Source: an uncultured Clostridia bacterium (GTDB lineage Bacteria; Bacillota; Clostridia; Oscillospirales; Ruminococcaceae). From it: a DNA stretch of 33,626 nt. The stretch's first letter is position 1. Each line of letters opens with the position of its first letter. The DNA is taken from the NCBI GenBank assembly GCA_944386445.1, contig CALXBD010000036.1:1-33626 (forward strand), read 5' to 3'. Below are positions 15,125-22,832 of the stretch, piece by piece. A program made the translations under genes and the position numbers. The notes under the pieces were generated by a model. It worked only from the letters and a program-made list of their open reading frames with translations, searched no databases and was not told the DNA's origin.

Positions 15125-15985
15125 TTACATCGGCCGGTTTTGAATCTGTTTCAGTTCATCCTCCAGCTGTTTCATCTCTGCCACGACCTTCTCCTGCATC
15201 TGCCCCAGCCTGGCTATTTCCCTTCCCATTTTTTGATAACGCCCCACCTGGATTCTGACATACACGTTCCGACAGAAAAACAGAATCGCCGCCAGCAAAA
15301 TTATCAGCACAACCGGATGAGGAAAAAAGCAGGTTACGACAATTGCAGCCACCAGGAGAAACAGGCTCACAGTGAATACATACCCATCTGCCTTGGTGAC
15401 ATAGCCCTTATTGGCAAGCGCGTTCCATTTGAGTTGCTCCTGAATACGCTGCGTGTTCAGCATATTGATCTGATTCCGATACCGCTGAAGCTGTGCGTTA
15501 ATCGACTGGGTATCTCTCTGCATCTGCGCATAATTGGCCCCTACCCGCGTGCCGACGCTCCGGACCTTTTCCTCAAAAAATGCCTGGATCTCCGCCTTTT
15601 TGTCGTTAGGGGCAAACTGAAACGCTCTCTGGCAAAGCATTGGCATCTTCAATTCCTTTCCAACATTCTGCCGGAAATATATATCCCAGTCCGACAGCCG
15701 GGTCAGTCCCCACCAACCCCGATAGTCATCCGGATACAGCTGCGTCAGCTTCCGAAAATTGGCCGCAGCGTTCTCGACATCATTCATGGACATAAAGATT
15801 TCCGCCCGTTTTGCGATGGAATCGGCGGTATCCACGCCTTCCACCTGGACGGAGCCCCTCATTTCCACAATCATTTTCCGCACGGTTTCCGGCGCGTATT
15901 CCATCCCGCAGAATTGGCAGGCTGCCACGCCGTCTTCCCGCATCACGAGTTTGCCGCCGCAGCAGGTACATTGCAGCTTTTGCAT
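15125..15985 (-). CDS. Zinc-ribbon, TPR-like, coiled-coil membrane protein of unknown function
   Basis: A 286-residue protein. The N-terminal treble-clef/zinc-ribbon uses C6-x2-C9 and C23-x2-C26. A helical repeat region (about 50-140, DVENAAANFRKLTQLYPDDYRGWWGL) looks like TPRs. Glutamine-rich coiled coil follows at about 150-190, two membrane segments at about 203-240, and a final coiled coil at about 250-283. AAGGAG precedes the ATG. The combination of a zinc ribbon with TPR helices and a pair of membrane helices is found in Firmicutes proteins of unassigned role, possibly scaffolds. It has no operon partner: it is separated by hairpins from both neighbours. Confidence 0.75.
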   Translation of the reverse strand: MQKLQCTCCGGKLVMREDGVAACQFCGMEYAPETVRKMIVEMRGSVQVEGVDTADSIAKRAEIFMSMNDVENAAANFRKLTQLYPDDYRGWWGLTRLSDWDIYFRQNVGKELKMPMLCQRAFQFAPNDKKAEIQAFFEEKVRSVGTRVGANYAQMQRDTQSINAQLQRYRNQINMLNTQRIQEQLKWNALANKGYVTKADGYVFTVSLFLLVAAIVVTCFFPHPVVLIILLAAILFFCRNVYVRIQVGRYQKMGREIARLGQMQEKVVAEMKQLEDELKQIQNRPM

Positions 15986-16026
15986 AACCCATTCTCCTTA
16001 CCCTTTTTTATTACAGTAAAAACAAC

Positions 16027-16065
16027 GAGGCCGGCTTTTCAAACGCATATACGAAAGCCCGCCTC
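16027..16065 (-). terminator. Probable terminator of the oxidase-kinase-aldolase operon
   Basis: GAGGCGGGCTTT pairs with AAAGCCGGCCTC (one mismatch, 15-base loop) and is followed on the minus strand by GTTGTTTTTAC. It lies about 80 bases after the Etf fusion gene. Confidence 0.6.
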
Positions 16066-16143
16066 AAAACATTCCTTTATTTAAAATATCATACTTTATA
16101 CCTGCTGTCAATTCGATATTTCCATCAATTTTTTCATTCCGGC

Positions 16144-17550
16144 TCAGCAGTTTTCACAGTATCCGGCATCCAGAATATCCAAAACCGATTCTGCGGGAGC
16201 GCAAATTCCATAATCAGCATACTCAAAAATCCGGGCATGAGGATCAGGATTCACCGCAATCACGCAGCCTGCGCCTTCGATGGCACAGGTGTGCTGGACA
16301 GCGCCGGAAATCCCCATTGCCAGATAGACCTTGGGGCGAACCATTCGGCCGGTCAGTCCCACCTGCTGCTCATAGGGTGCCATTCCGGCATCCACTGCTG
16401 GCCGGGACGCAGCAAGTCCTGCATTCCACTTTCGGGCAGTTTCACGAAACCGGGCTTCCAAACCCCGGACGCCCATTCCCATGGCAAATAGCAGTTCCTC
16501 CCCAGCGCTGCCATGAAGCCGCACTGTTCCCATTTGCGGAAGGGTGCGGCAGCGAATTTTAGCCATTAAACTGCCTCCGAAGGCCGGACGATAGAAATAA
16601 AGTTCTTTTCCGTCAGTTTCCAGAGCAGTACAATCTGCGCAAAGGCCTGTCTGCAGCAAAACAGCTGCTTTGGGCGCGGCATATCGTCCCCACCAGTCCG
16701 ACGGCCAAAGAATTGCCTGGGGATGCTCCCGGGCAGCCCGCTGCGCAATGGCTTCCGGCTCCTGTCGGGGAATCACGGTGACCTTTTCCGCAATCGCTTC
16801 CGCAGCCTGCCGAAGCTCCTCACCGACTGCCCAGACCTCCGGCAGCCGTACTGCAGAGGGTTCCGGCTGCACCGGCGAAAAATCCACCGCCAACTGCTCT
16901 CTTAACAGCCCGGGAAGGGCTTCCGGCAGAATCATCCGGCATTTTCTCTGTCCCTGTGCGCTTTCCCAGGTCTTAATGACCCGGGTCGGGGAACCGCCGA
17001 GTCCGCACCGGGATACATCAGCCCCGATAGCGGACGCGTCCCATATCTCAAAGGTTCCCTGCTTCTTCCGGATGCCCGGAAACCGCAGCACGGCAGTTCG
17101 TTCCAAGGTCACAACGGCAGGCAGCGCTGCTTGCCGGTCTCCCAGCCGGGTATGAGCCTCGACCTTGCCGCCGGCAACCTGCAGTCCCAAGGCGTAAGGC
17201 AGGAATTCCCATCCCAAAAAGGCAGCGATTCCGGGGCCGGTCTGGGCGGTATCCCCATCCATGGACTGCCGCCCGCAAAGGACTATGTCGGTTTCCAGCT
17301 GCCGAACCGCCAGAGAAAGGGCATATGCCGTTGCCAGCGTATCCGCTCCGGCGAACACTGTGTCTGACAGCAGCACTACCCGGGGGATCCCCCGCTGGAT
17401 CAGTCCTTCCAATACAGGCCGACTGCTTTCCGGTCCCATACTCAGGGCAGTGACCTCGCTGCCGGGAATCCGCAAAGCCTCTTCCAAGGCGCTGGCGTCA
17501 AAAGGGCTGATCTCCCCGGACGTCACCTTGACACAGACGGTAATCTTCAT
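16144..17550 (-). CDS. Electron transfer flavoprotein, fused beta and alpha subunits (EtfB-EtfA)
   Basis: A 468-residue natural fusion. Residues 1 to about 220 are EtfB, with the AMP/FAD-site signature GRQSMDGDTAQTGPGIAAFL (93-112). Residues about 225-390 match the N-terminal domain of EtfA (GLCADCTALE, then RPAFGGSLMAKI). Residues 397-460 are the FAD-binding C-terminal domain of EtfA (VGLTGRMVRPKVYLAMGISG, AVQH, VAINPDP-like VAVNPDP, FEYADYGI). Etf accepts electrons from flavin dehydrogenases. It is the last gene of the operon headed by the FAD oxidase and Fe-S protein, so it is very probably their dedicated acceptor. It starts 12 bases after the FGGY kinase gene with AGGAGG. Whether it bifurcates electrons to ferredoxin and NAD cannot be told from the sequence. 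A cysteine-containing tail (YCENC) ends it. Confidence 0.9.
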   Translation of the reverse strand: MKITVCVKVTSGEISPFDASALEEALRIPGSEVTALSMGPESSRPVLEGLIQRGIPRVVLLSDTVFAGADTLATAYALSLAVRQLETDIVLCGRQSMDGDTAQTGPGIAAFLGWEFLPYALGLQVAGGKVEAHTRLGDRQAALPAVVTLERTAVLRFPGIRKKQGTFEIWDASAIGADVSRCGLGGSPTRVIKTWESAQGQRKCRMILPEALPGLLREQLAVDFSPVQPEPSAVRLPEVWAVGEELRQAAEAIAEKVTVIPRQEPEAIAQRAAREHPQAILWPSDWWGRYAAPKAAVLLQTGLCADCTALETDGKELYFYRPAFGGSLMAKIRCRTLPQMGTVRLHGSAGEELLFAMGMGVRGLEARFRETARKWNAGLAASRPAVDAGMAPYEQQVGLTGRMVRPKVYLAMGISGAVQHTCAIEGAGCVIAVNPDPHARIFEYADYGICAPAESVLDILDAGYCENC

Positions 17551-17562
17551 GAGGCCCTCCTG

Positions 17563-19029
17563 TTACAGATGGTAGATCGGTGCCAGCGCATCATGAATCT
17601 TTTCATAAATGGCTGCCTGTTGACGGTAAAATTCATGTACACTGTTGTCAGGCTCCGTCCGGGAGCGAATGCGAGAACATGCGCTCGCTGCCTGGTCAAA
17701 ATCCGAAAAAACACCGCGGGACACTCCGGCCAGCATCGCTGCGCCCAGAGAGGAATCGCTGTTTTCCACCTCCAGCAGCGGAATTCCCAGCATATCCGAA
17801 ACGATCTGCCGCCACAGGGCGCTTTTGGCCCCGCCGCCGATGATTCGTCCCTCCGGCTCATGGGCAATCCCCAGGCCCTCTAGTTCCTTTTTGCAGGCAA
17901 GCAGCGAATAAGCGACACCTTCCAGCACGGCCCGGCTGAAATGGGCTTTGGTATGACCGGCCCGAATTCCTACAAAGCTGCCCTGAAGCAGCGGGTCTGC
18001 ATAGGGAGTCAGTTCCCCGCTGAGGTAAGGATGAAAAAACAGTCCTTCCGCGCCGGGAGGGATCGTTGCCGCGCCCTCGTCTAAGGAGCGATAGTCCTCC
18101 CCGAAGGTATCCCGGTACCAGCGATAGGAAGCCGCTGCCGATTTGGTGGCGGTTCCCGGATACCAAAGCCCCTCTTTCACATGGGAATAGTTGACCAGAT
18201 GGCGGCTGGGGAATGGCTGTTGTGTAATGACGCAGATTCTTCCGGCGGTAGCCAGCTTAACAGTCATCTGTCCTTTCCGGATGGCACCGGATGCCAGTAT
18301 TTCCATGGCGGTATCCGTTGTGCCGCAAATGACAGGCGTTCCCGGCCGCAGCCCCAGCTGAGCGGCAGCTTCCGGGAGTACGGTTCCTGCCGGATCAGAA
18401 GGCCGCAGCAGCGGCGGCAGGCAGTTTAAGTCCAGGCCAATCAGCCCGCACAATTCCGGTGACCAGGCATTTTTCCGGCAATCAAAGAGCATACTGCCCT
18501 GTGCCTCAATAAAATCGGTGGCAAATTGTCCTGTCAGCCGCCAGCGCAGATAATCCTTGGCAAAAAAGATCATACGAATCCGGCTCCAGACTTCCGGCTC
18601 ATGAGCCTTGACCCAGGCCAGCTGAGGAAGGGTCCAGATGGTATCGACCCGATGAAAGGACTGCTCCAGAATCAGTTCATCCGCCTGCCCTCTTAGGGCT
18701 GCCGTCTCAGCAGTGCTGCGGCTGTCTGTCCAGTAGATAGCCGGCCGCAGAACCTTACCATCTCCGTCACAGAGAACTGCCGTATGGGTGGGCGCATCCA
18801 GACATACCGCTTCGATATCCGCAGGGGAAACCCCGCTCTTTTCCAAAACCGCTCCGATATTGACGCAAATTGCCCGATACCAGTCCTCCGGATCCTGTTC
18901 CGCCCAACCGGGCTTGGGATAGCTGGTAGGGTACTCGCTGGAAGCGGAAGCTGCAATCCTGCCGGTTTCCTCCAAAAGGGTGGCCTTGGAAGCGCCGCCG
19001 CCGAAATCCACGCCTAACAGATATTTCAT
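17563..19029 (-). CDS. FGGY-family carbohydrate kinase (xylulokinase-like)
   Basis: A 488-residue ATP-dependent sugar kinase. It has the N-terminal phosphate loop GVDFGGGASKATLL, APTHTAV and WTDSR substrate-domain motifs, GTTDTAMEILASGA with the putative catalytic Asp, and the C-terminal FGGY signature GGGAKSALWRQIVSDMLG then SSLGAAMLA. FGGY kinases act on ketoses, polyols and related sugars; the nearest match is the xylulokinase branch. The start at 19029 is chosen for GGAG at seven bases; an ATG two codons earlier is nearly as good. A GTG at 19116 directly after the previous stop would add 29 residues unlike the family. An 87-base gap separates it from the isomerase gene, the longest inside this operon. 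The substrate is unknown; it is the second kinase of the operon. Confidence 0.88.
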   Translation of the reverse strand: MKYLLGVDFGGGASKATLLEETGRIAASASSEYPTSYPKPGWAEQDPEDWYRAICVNIGAVLEKSGVSPADIEAVCLDAPTHTAVLCDGDGKVLRPAIYWTDSRSTAETAALRGQADELILEQSFHRVDTIWTLPQLAWVKAHEPEVWSRIRMIFFAKDYLRWRLTGQFATDFIEAQGSMLFDCRKNAWSPELCGLIGLDLNCLPPLLRPSDPAGTVLPEAAAQLGLRPGTPVICGTTDTAMEILASGAIRKGQMTVKLATAGRICVITQQPFPSRHLVNYSHVKEGLWYPGTATKSAAASYRWYRDTFGEDYRSLDEGAATIPPGAEGLFFHPYLSGELTPYADPLLQGSFVGIRAGHTKAHFSRAVLEGVAYSLLACKKELEGLGIAHEPEGRIIGGGAKSALWRQIVSDMLGIPLLEVENSDSSLGAAMLAGVSRGVFSDFDQAASACSRIRSRTEPDNSVHEFYRQQAAIYEKIHDALAPIYHL

Positions 19030-19116
19030 GTCCATTCTCCATTCCTGTGTCCCACTGTAAAGTCGGCAATAGCCGGGCAGGTATTTCCACCGCCCGGCTG
19101 CTGCATTGATGCTCAC

Positions 19117-19905
19117 TTAAATTTCATTCAGCCACTTATGGCCTTCTTCCGTTGTCATAAAGAAGCCCCTGTTTTCACCGGCCATGATCCAAAGATAGTA
19201 GTTTTGGTATCCCGGTGCGCAGCAGAAGGGATGGTATCCCCGGGGAATTTCCACGAAATCGCCGGTTTTTACGGTATAGGTTTCGTCCAGGTCCCCCTGC
19301 TTGGAATAAACCCGCTGAATTCCAAAGCCGGATTCCTTATCAAATTCGTAGTAGTAGATTTCCTCCAAAATGCCCTCGGCAGGCATATTGTCCTCATCGT
19401 GCTTATGAGGCGGATAACTGGCCCAACTGCCCCCGGCGACAAAAGCTTCGCCGATATACAGATGTTTTGCGGTGATTCGTTCGTCAACGATAAAGTGAGC
19501 CTCCCGCTCCCAGCCGGGTTTGCCTAGGTGCTTGATGACCACGTCCTCCGGACGGACCAGGGCGGGAGCACAATCCAGCTGCGAGGGAGATTTGCAGACC
19601 GCTATGGTCACATCGGTATCCGCGGTAATGGTGTATGGCTTGCCCTGAGGAATATAAACGGCGGTAGCTGGCCCGTCAAAAGGATTTTTCCGCTTGCCCA
19701 CATTCTCGTAGGCAAAGTCCGCACCCTTTACAGTGCAGTTTCCTCCCAGCAAAATCAAGGCATACTCTTTGCCCTTCTCGTCATAGGAAACGCTCTCGCC
19801 GGCATGGAGCTTCACCATGTCTACCTCCAGCATCTCCAGGCAGCTGTTTTCTTTGGTAATGATTTCCTGAGCACCGAATTTCCGGTTCCAAACTTTTTTC
19901 AGCAT
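19117..19905 (-). CDS. iolB: 5-deoxy-glucuronate isomerase (IolB) family protein
   Basis: A 262-residue double-cupin protein of the IolB family. Candidate metal ligands are the two His of PPHKHD (about 167 and 169), Glu of EEIYYYEF (about 182) and His of GYHPF (about 225). IolB converts 5-deoxy-glucuronate to 2-deoxy-5-keto-gluconate in myo-inositol breakdown, and the protein is of normal length. The start at 19905 is preferred because AAAGGA lies eight bases upstream; an ATG three codons earlier has no room for a ribosome site. IolG, IolE and IolD partners are absent here, so the true substrate may be another uronate-like sugar. Confidence 0.82.
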   Translation of the reverse strand: MLKKVWNRKFGAQEIITKENSCLEMLEVDMVKLHAGESVSYDEKGKEYALILLGGNCTVKGADFAYENVGKRKNPFDGPATAVYIPQGKPYTITADTDVTIAVCKSPSQLDCAPALVRPEDVVIKHLGKPGWEREAHFIVDERITAKHLYIGEAFVAGGSWASYPPHKHDEDNMPAEGILEEIYYYEFDKESGFGIQRVYSKQGDLDETYTVKTGDFVEIPRGYHPFCCAPGYQNYYLWIMAGENRGFFMTTEEGHKWLNEI

Positions 19906-19942
19906 ATCCGTCATCCTTTCTTATTTTGTTAAGAAGGCGCCT

Positions 19943-20863
19943 TCAACGGGCGTCCCACAGTTTCCGATTTTCGTTAAGATAAGCGCTTACCGCTTCCATG
20001 GAAGGGGCGCCGGCACGGGCTCCCAACCGGGTGCATTTCAGTCCTGATACCGCGCTGGAAAAATGGCAGCAGGAAATCAAATCATACCCCTTACAGAGGG
20101 CAGCGGCAAAGGCTCCATGGAAAACGTCCCCTGCGCCGTTGGAATCCACCACTTCTGCCGGATAGATGGGATAAGACTTTATTTCTCCGCCGTCAAAGCA
20201 GATGCCGCCCCGTTTTCCCTGAGTAATGACGACTGCTTCCGGCGAATACCGGCGGTATAACTCCCGGGCAGCATCCTCCGCCCGGCTGCAGCCGGTCAGC
20301 CCCAGCGCAAATTCCTCCGAAGGGATCAGATAGTCGGCATATGGCAGCAGCCCTTCGATCCCTTCATACAGCCCCCCGGCATCATAAAGGACCTTTGTCC
20401 CGCTTTCACGGGCAATCTTCGCTCCTTCCACCGCACAGGACAGGTCGTTGCCGTCCACCATCAAAATCTCCGCTTCTCGGATGGCCTTCTTCTGCTCCTC
20501 GTCCAGTATAGTCCCAGGAAGGGTCCCCCGGTCAAAGATACAGGTACGGGTTCCCGACGCCTGGTTTAAGATAATATATGATGTAAACGACCGGTATCCG
20601 GGCTTAACCCGGATCAGCGAAGTATCCACGCCGTACCGGGCAAAATCCCCCATCAGAAATGCGCCGCCCGGATCATCAGTCAGATCCCCCAAAAAGGAAG
20701 CGCTTTCGCCCAGTTTTGCCGCTGCCACCAGTCCGGTGGCGCAAGGCCCGCCGCCGCTTTGCAGGGTACTTTCCGCACGCATTTTGGTATCTTCCGTCGG
20801 AAAGGTGCCGGTGACCAGAAGGGTATCACAGACTGCCGCGCCGATTCCTACAATTTTGGCCAT
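19943..20863 (-). CDS. PfkB-family sugar kinase (IolC/YihV-like neighbourhood)
   Basis: A 306-residue ribokinase-fold kinase with GGGPCATG (37-44) in place of the usual GG-x-x-x-N-x-A signature, and DSNGAGDVFHGAF (240-252) carrying the catalytic base Asp246. The C-terminal LKCTRLGARAGAP (275-287) and the PTEDTK lead-in (22-27) recall, from memory, the sulfofructose kinase YihV subgroup, but similar motifs occur in other hexulose kinases. In inositol breakdown the PfkB enzyme is IolC, which makes the substrate of the next aldolase. The gene lies 11 bases after the aldolase gene, with AAGGAGG. It probably phosphorylates the keto sugar acid or keto sugar made by the IolB-like isomerase; that order of events is inferred. 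Confidence 0.87.
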   Translation of the reverse strand: MAKIVGIGAAVCDTLLVTGTFPTEDTKMRAESTLQSGGGPCATGLVAAAKLGESASFLGDLTDDPGGAFLMGDFARYGVDTSLIRVKPGYRSFTSYIILNQASGTRTCIFDRGTLPGTILDEEQKKAIREAEILMVDGNDLSCAVEGAKIARESGTKVLYDAGGLYEGIEGLLPYADYLIPSEEFALGLTGCSRAEDAARELYRRYSPEAVVITQGKRGGICFDGGEIKSYPIYPAEVVDSNGAGDVFHGAFAAALCKGYDLISCCHFSSAVSGLKCTRLGARAGAPSMEAVSAYLNENRKLWDAR

Positions 20864-20874
20864 GACGTTCCTCC

Positions 20875-21705
20875 TTACAGGATCTCGTTTCCATGAAGGA
20901 GACGAATCTTCTCCACCGCAAAGGCTTTCACCGCGTTGACCGGGCCTCGCATAAACAGGTCAATGGCGATCAGGTCCCGGGAGGTGGCAAAGACCTCGTC
21001 TAAGAAGGAATAGCACAGATCTGTTCCGAAATTGATTTTTTTGATGCCTGCCTCTACCGCTGCCTGAATCTGATCGTCAGGCACGCCGGAGCCTCCGTGA
21101 AGGACCAGAGGAGTCCCAGTAGCCTCCGCGATTTCCCGAATCCGGGCAATATTCAAAACGGGGGCCTGTTTATACCGTCCGTGAGCCGTCCCAACCAGCA
21201 CGGCAAGGGCTGCGACGCCGGTTTCCCGGACGAAGCGTTCCGCCTCATCGGTTTTGGTATGTTCGGTGGAGACACCATCCTTAGCAGAACCGATATGTCC
21301 CAGTTCTCCTTCCATCGGGATGCCCGCTGCGGCGCAAAGCTCCACTGCTTCCCGGGTAGCGGCAATGTTTTCTTCCAGCGGCAGAGAGGAATTATCCAGC
21401 ATGATGCCGGTGCAGCCCCATTGCAGTGCCCGAACCACCTCCGGCTTACCCGCGCCGTGATCCAGATGAAAGCAAACCGGCACACTGGCTTTTTTGGCAG
21501 CAGCCAAAACCAGCGCCGCCAGATAGTATCCGTCATCGCTGTCAAACAGCCGGCTGTATCCCTGGAGGATCACCGGTGCGTTTTCCTCCTCGGCAGCTGC
21601 GATTACGCCTTTGACTGTTTCCATATTATAGCAGTTAAACGCCGGCACCGCCGCGTTTTTCCCTTTGGCAAGAGAGAGGATCTCCCCAAGATTGACAAGG
21701 CTCAT
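20875..21705 (-). CDS. Class II (metal-dependent) aldolase of the FbaA/GatY/IolJ family
   Basis: A 276-residue zinc aldolase. The catalytic Asp82 and zinc ligand His83 lie in HLDHGAGKP, with further ligands His175 (GTAHGRYK) and His203 (LHGGSGVPDDQI) and the Glu loop MEGELGHIG (131-139). The DHAP-phosphate site HGGSG and the INFGTDL segment are intact. The family cleaves ketose 1-phosphates, ketose bisphosphates or, for IolJ, 2-deoxy-5-keto-gluconate 6-phosphate, and always yields DHAP or a close analogue. The short loop between the zinc ligands resembles GatY/KbaY and IolJ more than glycolytic FBA. It is third in the operon, 24 bases after the Fe-S gene. Confidence 0.9.
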   Translation of the reverse strand: MSLVNLGEILSLAKGKNAAVPAFNCYNMETVKGVIAAAEEENAPVILQGYSRLFDSDDGYYLAALVLAAAKKASVPVCFHLDHGAGKPEVVRALQWGCTGIMLDNSSLPLEENIAATREAVELCAAAGIPMEGELGHIGSAKDGVSTEHTKTDEAERFVRETGVAALAVLVGTAHGRYKQAPVLNIARIREIAEATGTPLVLHGGSGVPDDQIQAAVEAGIKKINFGTDLCYSFLDEVFATSRDLIAIDLFMRGPVNAVKAFAVEKIRLLHGNEIL

Positions 21706-21729
21706 TGAATTTCCGTCCTTTCAACAAAG

Positions 21730-22818
21730 TCAGCAGGTATGCTCCAGCAAGAAGACCTCTAGGGGCTTTACCGTCAGTCCCTCTGCACTCCGCAGGGCAG
21801 CACAGGAGGTCGGGCATGCCGTAATGATCGTCATCGCGCCGGTAGATATGGCGTCTTTCATCCGCCGAGCCGCCATTTTTGCAGTCAGGTCCGGACGATA
21901 AAGCCCGATGGTGCCTTCGCCGCAGCTGATAGCTTCTTCCCCATGGCGGTACATCTCTTTCAGATTGCCGCAAGCCCGGATCAACTCCCGGGGAGCCTCT
22001 GTTTCATGCAGTTCCCGAGCCAGCCGAAAGGGGTCCTGATAGGTAACGGTTTCACCGGTATTTTTGAAATTAAGCGCGCCAGATTTCCACAATTCCACGA
22101 TGAATGCAGGGAAGGTTTTAACTTCGGCGTTCAACGGAGCGCCCCATTCCCGGTATTCCCGCAGGAACACCTTGGCGCTGTCCGGCGACAGGGCAACAAT
22201 GGTCTTAGTACCCACCGCGTTGATTTTTTCCGCCGCAGCCAGCAAAACCTGTCTTGCCTCTTCAGCAGGACCCATCAGGTCGGCCAAATCCATACCGCAG
22301 TCCGGCTCTTCCTTCATAACTGCAAAGGTTACCCCTGCTTTTTTGAGCAGCCGCACAGCTGCAACTGCACTTTCCGGACAAACTGCCGCCGCATTTCCCA
22401 AAAACAGCAGAACATCTGCTTTTTCCGGCAGGGAAGCCAGTTCCTCAGCCAACTCCGGATTATCCACAGCCGGGTAAGCACTTCCGTTTTCCTCAATTCG
22501 GTCCAGCAGCTCATTGATATATGCCGGGGCAATTCCCTCGCTCAGCGCTGCCATCCGGGCGTGTTTGGTAAACGGCAGCGGATCAAATCCGGTACAGCAT
22601 TGAGTCGTACATGCCCCGCACAGGGCGCACTCGTAAACGACCTCTGCCATATCCGCCGTATACGGGAATCCCCGATTGACCAAAGAGATAAGTTCCGCAC
22701 GCGCCCTAGCGTTATTGGCTTCGCTTCCCGTCACCATTCCCACGGGGCAGACATGCCGGCACATAAAGCAAAACCGGCAGTTATCAATGGTGCGTTTATC
22801 ACTATCTGTATAATACAT
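21730..22818 (-). CDS. (Fe-S)-binding electron-transfer protein, GlpC/LldE-like with degenerate CCG domains
   Basis: A 362-residue protein. Two [4Fe-4S] motifs open it: C14-x2-C17-x2-C20-x3-C24-P and C64-x2-C67-x2-C70-x3-C74. Two CCG-like domains follow, but both have lost cysteines: the first CCG is DCG (Cys174), the second is SCG (Cys299), and the DPC of the second repeat is DPF (263). Only CPTSC (335-339) remains. The family passes electrons from a flavin dehydrogenase to quinone, Etf or heterodisulfide. Here the CCG clusters are probably absent, leaving a two-cluster wire between the FAD oxidase and Etf. It starts 14 bases after the oxidase stop, with AAAGGAGG. Confidence 0.87.
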   Translation of the reverse strand: MYYTDSDKRTIDNCRFCFMCRHVCPVGMVTGSEANNARARAELISLVNRGFPYTADMAEVVYECALCGACTTQCCTGFDPLPFTKHARMAALSEGIAPAYINELLDRIEENGSAYPAVDNPELAEELASLPEKADVLLFLGNAAAVCPESAVAAVRLLKKAGVTFAVMKEEPDCGMDLADLMGPAEEARQVLLAAAEKINAVGTKTIVALSPDSAKVFLREYREWGAPLNAEVKTFPAFIVELWKSGALNFKNTGETVTYQDPFRLARELHETEAPRELIRACGNLKEMYRHGEEAISCGEGTIGLYRPDLTAKMAARRMKDAISTGAMTIITACPTSCAALRSAEGLTVKPLEVFLLEHTC

Positions 22819-22832
22819 TCTGTCCGCCTCCT

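Noticed and set aside
19117..21705. A complete myo-inositol (iol) operon
   Set aside because: Only IolB-, IolC- and IolJ-like families are present. IolG, IolE, IolD and IolA are missing and are replaced by an Etf-linked oxidase and a second kinase.
17563..21705. Sulfoquinovose degradation cluster
   Set aside because: The PfkB protein has YihV-like motifs, but no sulfoquinovosidase, sulfoquinovose isomerase or sulfonate exporter is visible.
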